Assembly (NCBI GenBank): GCA_023252395.1
Contig: JAJPDY010000103.1
Coordinates: forward strand, 1 to 5,104
Direction of reading: 5' to 3'
From: Nitrososphaera sp.
GTDB taxonomy: Archaea > Thermoproteota > Nitrososphaeria > Nitrososphaerales > Nitrososphaeraceae
DNA length: 5,104 nt
The notes under the pieces are model-generated. The model ran no database searches and was not told where the DNA came from. It worked only from the letters and a program-made list of their open reading frames with translations. Positions 1 to 5,104 of the stretch are shown here, piece after piece (position 1 is the stretch's first letter; every line of letters starts with the position of its first letter). Made by a program: the position numbers and the translations under genes.

Positions 1-16
1 ATCTTTGATTAGCTGG

Positions 17-23
17 ATTTTAT
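17..23 (+). promoter_or_regulatory. Possible TATA-like box for the 114-aa gene
   Basis: ATTTTAT sits in an AT-rich patch about 26 bases before GTG 46-48 and about 17 before ATG 37. Archaeal TATA boxes usually lie about 25-27 bases upstream of the transcription start. That spacing would favour a leaderless transcript beginning at or near the GTG. Only 36 bases of upstream sequence are visible, so this is weak support. Confidence 0.3.
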
Positions 24-36
24 CCTGATTTTTAGC

Positions 37-381
37 ATGCTTGGCGTGTCAGAAGCACCTATTGATTATGCTGCAAGCAAGATAGCAACCGGCGTAAAAA
101 ACATGCGTGACGGCCTTGACCCGGACATTCTCGCCTACTGGTACAAGAGAATTGAGGACAAGTCGATAGAGGTTGTGCCGCCGCACCTAAAGGACAAGGT
201 CCATTTTGAGCAGGACAGGATACTGTGGATGAAGTTCAAGATGGACGTTTCAAAAAGGGCAGTCCCTTATGTCATGCAGGTGATTGAAGAGTACATCCCC
301 ATGATGCCTTACTCGACTGGCTTGTATTTTCGAAAAGTGCAGGAAATACTGACAGACGAGATGAACAAGGAGCTCCGCTAA
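37..381 (+). CDS. Conserved-looking hypothetical protein, 114 aa
   Basis: I do not recognise this protein. It is small, charged and looks soluble: there is no signal peptide, membrane segment or cysteine pair. The N-terminal part (about residues 8-60) is polar, with YAASKIATGVKNMRDG followed by DPDILAYWYKRIEDK. The C-terminal part (about 65-114) looks like two or three helices around PYVMQVIEEYIPMMPYSTG and ends in FRKVQEILTDEMNKEL. Aromatic and proline positions (WYKRIED, VPPHLKDK, PYSTG) suggest a real folded protein rather than a chance frame. The frame is open from the in-frame TAG at 10-12. ATG at 37 is the first standard start, but GTG at 46-48 would give MSEAPIDY and lies about 26 bases from a TATA-like ATTTTAT at 17-23, which suits a leaderless archaeal start. 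Its stop overlaps the stop of the opposite-strand gene by 4 bp. The gene is probably real; its function is unknown. Confidence 0.75.
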   Translation: MLGVSEAPIDYAASKIATGVKNMRDGLDPDILAYWYKRIEDKSIEVVPPHLKDKVHFEQDRILWMKFKMDVSKRAVPYVMQVIEEYIPMMPYSTGLYFRKVQEILTDEMNKELR

Positions 382-665
382 TCTTTCAGGGTTATCTCTG
401 CAATCGATCCTGCAAAGTCGCTTGACTGTATGCTGGCCCTCCCATCTACGACATCGAGCAGGAGCGCCTTTAGCCTGCCCGCGCTTTCATTATCTTTCAT
501 GACGACAGCATGGGATGACTTGTCCTTTAATTTTATCACGATCTCGCTGCCAATGACTGCGGCTACTCCATCAATGTATATTGTGTCGTCTTTTTGCACC
601 GACACGAGGCCGGCCAGCTTTTCCGCTTCATAGCGGTCGTCGCATTCAAATTTCACGGTTTTCAT
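378..665 (-). CDS. Small hypothetical protein coupled to trpS, 95 aa
   Basis: I do not recognise a family. The sequence suggests a small alpha/beta protein. A first strand (TVKFEC, residues 3-8) is followed by a helix (RYEAEKLAGLV, 11-21), strands around TIYIDGVAAVIGSEIVIKLK (28-47) and HAVVMKD (52-58), a second helix (ESAGRLKALLLDVV, 60-73) and a last strand, AEITLKD. There are no catalytic-looking or metal-binding motifs, membrane segments or signal peptide. The start ATG (663-665) overlaps the trpS stop TGA (662-664) as ATGA, and no strong Shine-Dalgarno motif precedes it, so translation probably depends on termination and re-initiation from trpS. Its stop TAG (378-380) lies inside the end of the convergent 114-aa gene. 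The exact coupling and protein-like composition support a real gene. Any role in tRNA-Trp charging is only inferred from position. Confidence 0.75.
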   Translation of the reverse strand: MKTVKFECDDRYEAEKLAGLVSVQKDDTIYIDGVAAVIGSEIVIKLKDKSSHAVVMKDNESAGRLKALLLDVVDGRASIQSSDFAGSIAEITLKD

Positions 666-1813
666 TTCTCAAAAGGCTTCTCGTCGTACATGAACCTGTC
701 AACAACGTCTTTAGCCTTTTCGCGCCGCTTCTTGAATTCCACGACAAAAGGCTTGGCGCCCTTTGCCAAGTCTGCCTTGCATTCGCCGCAGAGCAAGTTG
801 CCGCTCTTGCATTTGAGCATGCGCTCGTCTGACTGTTTTTCAGTATCGAAAAAGTAGCGCAAGTACCAGAAAACAGGGCACCCAAGGGCGTTGGCGCCCA
901 GCTGTCTCTGCAATGCCACCGTCGGCTGGCCGCCAGTGAACGCAGTAGACACCTTCTTGTCAATCACTTCTGGCTCGTCTGTTGTGAAAATGGCAGTCTC
1001 GGGCTTTGATGACGACATCTTGCCCAGCATGCCAAGTCCGGGCAGGAACTTGCTGTGGATCTGGGCCGGCTTGTAATAGCCCATCCTGTCTGCAACGTCT
1101 CTTGTCATGCGCCAATACGGGTCTTGGTCGATAGCGGCAGGTATCAGCACTGGCACCGGCTTGCCCTCTATGATTGAGGGCAGAAAGCATGGAGCTGCCT
1201 GCACCGGCGGAAAGCCTATCATGCCAATGTTGGTTGAATTTGTAAATCCAAAAACTGCCTTGGCGGTTGAAAATGTGATTCGTTTTGCTACCTCAGTTGC
1301 AATCGGATAGAGGTGCTGGATGTGTTTTGTGTCCACTATTATTTTCGTCTTTTTCGGGTTAAAGCCAATCGCGATGATGTCCAGTATGTTTTCATAGGTG
1401 TAGCGCTCGGTCTCTTCCCTTGTCCTGTCCTGACCGTAGAGGAACTTTTCGTCGTCTGTCAGCTGGAACAATAGCTTTGAGTCGAACTTGTCCTGCAGGT
1501 ATTTGGTAAACATCCAGGGCATGACATGCCCCATGTGGACCATGCCTGACGGTCCCCTGCCTGTGTAAAGGTAAAAGTTTTCGCCCTTGCTCTTTTTGTC
1601 CAGTATCCAGTCAAAGTCGCGGTGTGAGAAAAAGTAGCCCAGCTTTAGCATCGGGTGCACCTCGCCGGTCATGCTCTTTACCTTCTGGAGCAGCTCAGCT
1701 GTGATCGGCTGGGTGCCAAATTTTTCGATCAGCTTGCCATAGTCGACTTCGCCCTCTACTTCCCAGGGCGTGACCTTGAAATCGTCGTTATTGTCATCGT
1801 CAGGCTGAGCCAT
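662..1813 (-). CDS. trpS: Tryptophanyl-tRNA synthetase, archaeal/eukaryotic type, with four-Cys Fe-S motif
   Basis: Cytoplasmic class I synthetase, EC 6.1.1.2, which activates tryptophan with ATP and transfers it to tRNA-Trp. At 383 aa it has the usual archaeal length. An acidic N-terminal tail (PDDDNNDD, residues 4-11) precedes the lineage-typical VTPWEVEGEVDY (14-25). The Rossmann fold carries the HIGH-type signature in GPSGMVHMGH (87-96). AIDQDPYWRMTRDVADRMGY (227-246) is a strongly conserved active-site segment of eukaryotic/archaeal TrpRS. The KMSKS loop reads GKMSSSK (264-270). The C-terminal anticodon-binding region holds C312, C335, C342 and C345, spaced C-x22-C-x6-C-x2-C. This is the pattern that ligates a [4Fe-4S] cluster in Thermotoga maritima TrpRS. 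The start ATG at 1811-1813 follows a weak AAGGA about five bases upstream and the divergent promoter. The stop overlaps the next gene as ATGA. Identification is certain; the cluster is inferred. Confidence 0.97.
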   Translation of the reverse strand: MAQPDDDNNDDFKVTPWEVEGEVDYGKLIEKFGTQPITAELLQKVKSMTGEVHPMLKLGYFFSHRDFDWILDKKSKGENFYLYTGRGPSGMVHMGHVMPWMFTKYLQDKFDSKLLFQLTDDEKFLYGQDRTREETERYTYENILDIIAIGFNPKKTKIIVDTKHIQHLYPIATEVAKRITFSTAKAVFGFTNSTNIGMIGFPPVQAAPCFLPSIIEGKPVPVLIPAAIDQDPYWRMTRDVADRMGYYKPAQIHSKFLPGLGMLGKMSSSKPETAIFTTDEPEVIDKKVSTAFTGGQPTVALQRQLGANALGCPVFWYLRYFFDTEKQSDERMLKCKSGNLLCGECKADLAKGAKPFVVEFKKRREKAKDVVDRFMYDEKPFEK

Positions 1814-1836
1814 CGAAATCCTTGCAGCAGCATCAC

Positions 1837-1853
1837 GTTAAACGTTTAAAAAG
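1837..1853. promoter_or_regulatory. Divergent core promoter with 12-bp palindrome (trpS / pheST)
   Basis: The 65-bp gap between the trpS and pheS start codons contains the perfect palindrome TTAAACGTTTAA at 1838-1849, extended by A-rich sequence to 1852. On the plus strand GTTTAAAAA (1844-1852) lies about 30 bases before the pheS ATG at 1879, so transcription would begin about five bases upstream of it. On the minus strand the other half (GTTTAAC, 1843-1837) lies about 26 bases before the trpS ATG, giving a near-leaderless start; TTTTTAAAC (1852-1844 minus) is an alternative. The arrangement fits two archaeal TATA boxes back to back. The palindrome could also be an operator. Box assignment and start sites are inferred from spacing. 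Confidence 0.6.
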
Positions 1854-1878
1854 TCTTCCACTGACAAACTTTTGATAA

Positions 1879-3366
1879 ATGAGTGCAGGTTCGCCGGCGC
1901 TTCATCCTATAGAAAAGGCGCTACTCAAGGCGCTGAGCAACAGCGATTTGCAGCCAGTGGAAAAACTGGCGGAGCTGACTGGCCTTGAGATGGATCAGGT
2001 CAGGCGCGGCATAGAATGGCTCAAGTTCAAAAATTTCATTTCAATTAAGGAATCATCGAATTCGCGGGTGCACTTGGCTTCTGAAGGAGAAGCAGCCACT
2101 GCAAATGGACTTCCTGAGAGGCGGCTGGTAAACGCGGTAAAGGAGGGCAAAAGCACTGTCGGAGAAGTGCTTGCTAGCAGCGCCATAAAGAACGAAGAAG
2201 TAAACGCGGCCATCGCCGGCGCAAGGCGCAACCAGTGGATCCAGCTGGTCGAAGGCAAGATGGTAGCGACTGCCCATGCAGAGAACCAGTCGCCGGAAGA
2301 AATTCTTTTGGCTAGCCTGAAAGGCGGAACAGATATTGCAAAATTAACTGATGAAGAAAAGCGAGTCCTTGAGCAACTGAAAAAGCGCCCCAATTACATA
2401 GTAGTCAGAGAAGAAAAGGAAACGAAAATTTCACTTGCTGATGCAGGCAGGATGTTGCTTCCCACCCTTGAAGAGGAAGGCCACGTCGAGCGCCGGCTCA
2501 CTACTGACCTTATCACGTCAGGCAAGTGGAAAGAAACGAAATTCAGCGCTCTTGACGTAGAAGCTCCGGCGCCGGCTGTGTATCCCGGGAGGCGCCACCC
2601 TCTGGTCGACATAATTGAAGAAGTCAAAGAGATCTTTGTCGGCCTCGGCTTTGCTGAAATAGACGGCCCGATGGTGCAATCAGGATTCTGGAACTTTGAC
2701 GCGCTATTTACTCCGCAAGACCACCCTGCTAGGGAGATGCAGGACACATTCTACGTTTCAAACCAAAAACAGACAATACCTGCAACCAGCGACCAAATCA
2801 AAAAGATCTCTGGTGTGCACAGGCGCGGCTGGGGCAGGGAATGGGATGCTGAAGAAGCAAAGAGAGTAGTTCTCCGCACTCATACAACCCCAGTGACTCT
2901 CAGGCATCTTGCTGCAATCAAGCCGGAAAGTGGCAGGTTCTTTTCAGTAGGCAGGGTCTTCAGAAACGAGAAAGTGTCGTACAAACACCTTGTAGAATTC
3001 CACCAAGTGGAAGGAGTCGCCACTGCGCCGGGCGCTTCGCTTCGCGACCTGATGGGCCTGCAAAAAGAATTCTATGCCAAGATGGGCATCAAGAAGATAA
3101 AGTTCTGGCCAACGTTCTTTCCATATACAGAACCGTCATTGCAGAGCATGGTCTACAACGAAAAGCTGGAAAAATGGGTAGAGCTGTTTGGCATGGGCAT
3201 ATTCAGGCCCGAAGTGACCCAGCCGCTCGGCATCAAAAACCCGGTACTTGCATGGGGAGGCGGCCTCGAGAGGATTGCGATGCTGCGCTTTGGACTTGAC
3301 GACGTGCGCGAGCTGTATAGCAGCAGGCTTGCGTGGCTCAGGAGCGTGCCCAGATGCCAGTTGTAA
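1879..3366 (+). CDS. pheS: Phenylalanyl-tRNA synthetase alpha subunit
   Basis: Catalytic subunit of cytoplasmic alpha2beta2 PheRS (EC 6.1.1.20), which charges tRNA-Phe with phenylalanine. At 495 aa it matches archaeal/eukaryotic alpha subunits, which are longer than bacterial ones because of N-terminal winged-helix-like modules. These cover roughly residues 8-225: HPIEKALLKAL and EKLAELTGLEMDQVRRGIEWL look like the first winged helix, and LPERRLVNAVKEGKSTVGEVL the second. The class II core begins near GRRHPLVDIIEEVKEIF (237-253), with QDTFYV at 288-293 and LRTHTTPVTLRHL at 332-344. Motif 2 is GRVFRNEKVSYKHLVEFHQV (358-377). The phenylalanine-pocket segment is FPYTEPS (414-420), and motif 3 is GGGLERIAML (460-469). 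ATG 1879 lacks a Shine-Dalgarno motif but lies about five bases from the predicted transcription start, which fits a near-leaderless message. It overlaps pheT by 13 bp and is co-transcribed with it. Adjacent pheT argues against the related SepRS. Confidence 0.97.
   Translation: MSAGSPALHPIEKALLKALSNSDLQPVEKLAELTGLEMDQVRRGIEWLKFKNFISIKESSNSRVHLASEGEAATANGLPERRLVNAVKEGKSTVGEVLASSAIKNEEVNAAIAGARRNQWIQLVEGKMVATAHAENQSPEEILLASLKGGTDIAKLTDEEKRVLEQLKKRPNYIVVREEKETKISLADAGRMLLPTLEEEGHVERRLTTDLITSGKWKETKFSALDVEAPAPAVYPGRRHPLVDIIEEVKEIFVGLGFAEIDGPMVQSGFWNFDALFTPQDHPAREMQDTFYVSNQKQTIPATSDQIKKISGVHRRGWGREWDAEEAKRVVLRTHTTPVTLRHLAAIKPESGRFFSVGRVFRNEKVSYKHLVEFHQVEGVATAPGASLRDLMGLQKEFYAKMGIKKIKFWPTFFPYTEPSLQSMVYNEKLEKWVELFGMGIFRPEVTQPLGIKNPVLAWGGGLERIAMLRFGLDDVRELYSSRLAWLRSVPRCQL
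3340..3344 (+). promoter_or_regulatory. Shine-Dalgarno site for pheT inside pheS
   Basis: AGGAG lies within the last codons of pheS, with nine bases between it and ATG 3354. It decides the pheT start. GTG 3333 in the same frame would place this site inside pheT and would add seven residues (MAQERAQ) that do not look like an archaeal PheT N-terminus, whereas MPVVNVTTDRL does. It is the clearest ribosome binding site in the window, as expected for an internal gene of an operon. Confidence 0.7.
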
Positions 3367-4985
3367 ACGTAACGACTGACAGGCTGAAAAAGTTCGTCCC
3401 CGGCGTCAAGATGGACAAGGCGCTTGACATCCTGCCTTTTGTGGCGCTCGACATCGAAGGTATTGACAATAACATCATCAGGGTGGAATACAACCCAAAC
3501 AGGCCGGATTTTTCTTCAGACTATGGCATCGCAAGGGCGCTGCGCGGGCTGCTTGGGATCGAGACTGGCATGCCCAAGTTCAAGATTGCAGGCAAGAGCG
3601 GGCATGCAGTAAAGGTGGACCAGCATGTCAGAAAAATAAGGCCATACATCGTGGCGCTTGTTGCAAAGAATGGCAAGCTGGACGACGAAACCATCAAGCA
3701 GTTGATAGCAATGCAGGAAGACCTCCACAACGGGGTCGGGAGGAGGCGCAAAAAAGCATCAATTGGAATCCACAACCTTGATGCCGTCCAATTCCCTATA
3801 ACGTACAGGGCTGTCGATGGCAACTATGCTTTCGTTCCGCTTGGCGAGTCTTCAAGCAAGACAATTGAGCAGATCCTGAAAGAATCAGAAACTGGCAAGC
3901 AGTACGGCCACATCCTAAGCAAATTTGACAAATACCCAATCATTACAGACAGCGCAGGAACTACTCTTTCGTTCCCGCCAATAATCAACGGTGATGCCAC
4001 AAAGGTGGACACAAAATGCCGCAACCTCTTTGTCGAAGTCACGGCGACAGACCAAAAAGCTGCCGAAGACATGTTGGCGATTATCGCAGTCACGCTTCAT
4101 GACGCGGGATTTGAAATAAGGACGGTGACAGTTGGCAGCAAAGAGACTCCGCAGATGCGGCCAAGCCAGATTGCTGTTGACATCAACTATATCAACAGCA
4201 TACTCGGGCTAGAGCTTGACATCAAGCAGGCGGTCACGTGCTTGAAAAAGAGCAGGCTGGACGCAAAGGCAAGAGCGAGAAAAATAATCTGCACCATTCC
4301 GCGCTACAGGACTGACATTACCCACCCAATCGACATTGCTGAAGAAGTTGCGATAGGGTACGGCATATACAATCTAGAGCCCACATTCCCGGCTTCAACA
4401 ACCGCGGGGCAAAAGAACATGCTTTCTACTTATTTTGATGCGGCAAGGGAAGCCATGACTGGGCTTGGCATGCTAGAGTCGCTCAATTTTTCGCTGACAA
4501 GCAAGCAAGTACAATATGACTCGTTTGGCATCACTGTTGGCGACATGCTGTCAGTTGACGGCTCTAAAAGCATCGAGCACGAAATCCTGCGCGAGTCGCT
4601 TGTCCCGTCGCTCCTCCAGTCGCTTTCGCGAAACGTTCATGAAGAATACCCTCAGCGATTGTTTGAGATAGGCAAGACGTTTCGCAAAAATGATGCAATA
4701 GTTGAAAGCTGGAACATTGCTGCCGTAGTAGCGCACGGTGAAGCTGGCTACACCGAGATAAAATCCGCGATGCAGGCGCTGCTCAAGACCTGCTTTGGCA
4801 AGGACGCAACCACGAAAGCAGCAGAGAGCCCATTCTTTATGGCCGGCAGGTGCGCTGAGATTATTGTCGACGGCAAGGTTGTAGGGGCGATAGGCGAGGT
4901 CACGCCGCTGGCTCTTGAGAATTTCAAGCTGAGAGTGCCAGTCGCAGGATTTGAGATGAACCTATCTATGCTGACCGGTGCATAA
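3354..4985 (+). CDS. pheT: Phenylalanyl-tRNA synthetase beta subunit
   Basis: Structural and editing subunit of PheRS; beta removes tyrosine mischarged onto tRNA-Phe. From ATG 3354 the protein is 543 aa, the usual archaeal size. It lacks the bacterial EMAP/OB-fold tRNA-binding insertion. Residues 1-70 form the N-terminal domain, with the conserved YNPNRPDFSSDYGIARALRG (46-65). About 95-260 is the B3/B4 editing region: RPYIVALVAKNGKLDD (96-111), LHNGVGRRRKKASIGIHNLD (124-143), FPPIINGD (207-214) and NLFVEVTATD (224-233). About 270-346 is B5, with IPRYRTDITHPIDIAEEVAI (315-334). The rest is the catalytic-like domain: LNFSLTS (377-383), LRESLVPSLLQSLSRN (412-427), RLFEIGKTF (435-443) and GEVTPLALENF (514-524). 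That domain is an inactive structural relative of the alpha core. The start was chosen by the AGGAG at 3340-3344 and by family N-termini. The gene overlaps pheS by 13 bp. All domains look intact. Confidence 0.96.
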   Translation: MPVVNVTTDRLKKFVPGVKMDKALDILPFVALDIEGIDNNIIRVEYNPNRPDFSSDYGIARALRGLLGIETGMPKFKIAGKSGHAVKVDQHVRKIRPYIVALVAKNGKLDDETIKQLIAMQEDLHNGVGRRRKKASIGIHNLDAVQFPITYRAVDGNYAFVPLGESSSKTIEQILKESETGKQYGHILSKFDKYPIITDSAGTTLSFPPIINGDATKVDTKCRNLFVEVTATDQKAAEDMLAIIAVTLHDAGFEIRTVTVGSKETPQMRPSQIAVDINYINSILGLELDIKQAVTCLKKSRLDAKARARKIICTIPRYRTDITHPIDIAEEVAIGYGIYNLEPTFPASTTAGQKNMLSTYFDAAREAMTGLGMLESLNFSLTSKQVQYDSFGITVGDMLSVDGSKSIEHEILRESLVPSLLQSLSRNVHEEYPQRLFEIGKTFRKNDAIVESWNIAAVVAHGEAGYTEIKSAMQALLKTCFGKDATTKAAESPFFMAGRCAEIIVDGKVVGAIGEVTPLALENFKLRVPVAGFEMNLSMLTGA

Positions 4986-5024
4986 AAGACAAATAGGATG
5001 ATGTTGTATGGGATGTAACCCCCG

Positions 5025-5033
5025 TTTATAGAG
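5025..5033 (+). promoter_or_regulatory. Possible TATA-like box downstream of pheT
   Basis: TTTATAGAG, preceded by CCCCCG, resembles an archaeal TATA box in the 119-base stretch after pheT. A start about 26 bases downstream would fall near 5054-5056, a few bases before ATG 5062, the same near-leaderless spacing as at pheS. This suggests a separate promoter for a gene or RNA running off the window. Confidence 0.4.
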
Positions 5034-5061
5034 CACGTAGAGGATCGCTTATGGCTAACCT

Positions 5062-5104
5062 ATGACAGCGCGCGAGTCAGAGGCGGGGCACATATCATTT
5101 TTAT
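5062..5104 (+). CDS. Possible start of a further gene (14 codons visible)
   Basis: ATG 5062 opens a frame, MTARESEAGHISFL, that stays open to the window edge and follows an in-frame TAA at 5056-5058. Its only support is its position behind the TATA-like box at 5025-5033, so this is a tentative partial call. Fourteen codons without a stop are not significant by themselves, and no function can be read from them. The alternative is a non-coding RNA starting in the same area. The earlier ATG at 5051 hits a stop after four codons. Confidence 0.3.
   Translation, partial: MTARESEAGHISFL

Noticed and set aside
430..857. Plus-strand frames at 430-633, 581-832 and 594-857
   Set aside because: They lie opposite the coupled small gene and trpS, overlap one another, and have biased compositions; the ATGA coupling on the minus strand is the better explanation.
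646..963. Open minus-strand frame of 105 codons inside trpS
   Set aside because: It lies fully in another frame of a certain trpS, with serine/arginine/cysteine-rich low-quality composition typical of a shadow frame.
1995..2747. Two long open minus-strand frames (132 and 117 codons) opposite pheS
   Set aside because: Both are antisense to the conserved pheS coding region, have serine- and phenylalanine-rich translations and no recognisable motifs; they are by-products of pheS codon use.
1879..3366. Alternative identity as phosphoseryl-tRNA synthetase (SepRS), a PheS relative
   Set aside because: The gene overlaps a full-length pheT, has the FPYTEPS pocket of PheS, and carries the archaeal PheS N-terminal winged-helix region.
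4991..5100. Possible C/D box small RNA after pheT (GATGATG near 4998; ATGATAT on the minus strand near 5098)
   Set aside because: No correctly spaced D box (CTGA) partner is found on the plus strand, and on the minus strand the spacing and second box pair do not fit.
5025..5104. tRNA gene downstream of the TATA-like box
   Set aside because: No T-loop consensus (GGTTCRANNCC) and no cloverleaf pairing could be found on either strand.
1..5104. CRISPR array, insertion sequence, attachment site or other mobile element
   Set aside because: No regularly spaced repeats, terminal inverted repeats, transposase or integrase motifs were seen; almost all bases lie in housekeeping genes.

Overview
The window reads as a stretch of archaeal housekeeping genome. 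The most likely source is an ammonia-oxidising thaumarchaeon of the Nitrososphaera type. The evidence is a eukaryotic/archaeal-type TrpRS, an archaeal-type PheRS alpha with a long N-terminal winged-helix region, a short archaeal/eukaryotic-type PheRS beta without the bacterial tRNA-binding insertion, TATA-like boxes close to start codons, few Shine-Dalgarno motifs, and intermediate GC with many AGG/AGA arginine codons. The lineage is an inference from gene type and style, not from a database match.

Layout: (1) 37-381, plus strand, a 114-aa protein of unknown function. (2) 378-665, minus strand, a 95-aa protein of unknown function, which overlaps gene 1 tail-to-tail by 4 bp. (3) 662-1813, minus strand, trpS, whose stop codon overlaps the start of gene 2 as ATGA, so trpS and the small gene form a two-gene unit. 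(4) 1814-1878, a 65-bp divergent promoter region centred on a perfect 12-bp palindrome that provides a TATA-like box in each direction. (5) 1879-3366, plus strand, pheS. (6) 3354-4985, plus strand, pheT, which overlaps the end of pheS by 13 bp and has an internal ribosome binding site. (7) 4986-5104, a downstream spacer with a TATA-like box and probably the first codons of a further plus-strand gene that runs off the window.

Functionally the core is aromatic aminoacyl-tRNA synthesis. TrpRS (class I) charges tRNA-Trp. PheS and PheT form the alpha2beta2 PheRS (class II), in which alpha carries the active site and beta the editing domain. Both transcription units start from one compact divergent promoter region, so their expression could be linked.

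I see no mobile element, CRISPR array, tRNA, rRNA or defence cassette, and no evidence of a large undescribed system. The points most worth a second look are the exact four-cysteine iron-sulfur signature in TrpRS, the small unknown gene translationally coupled to trpS, and the palindromic divergent promoter.
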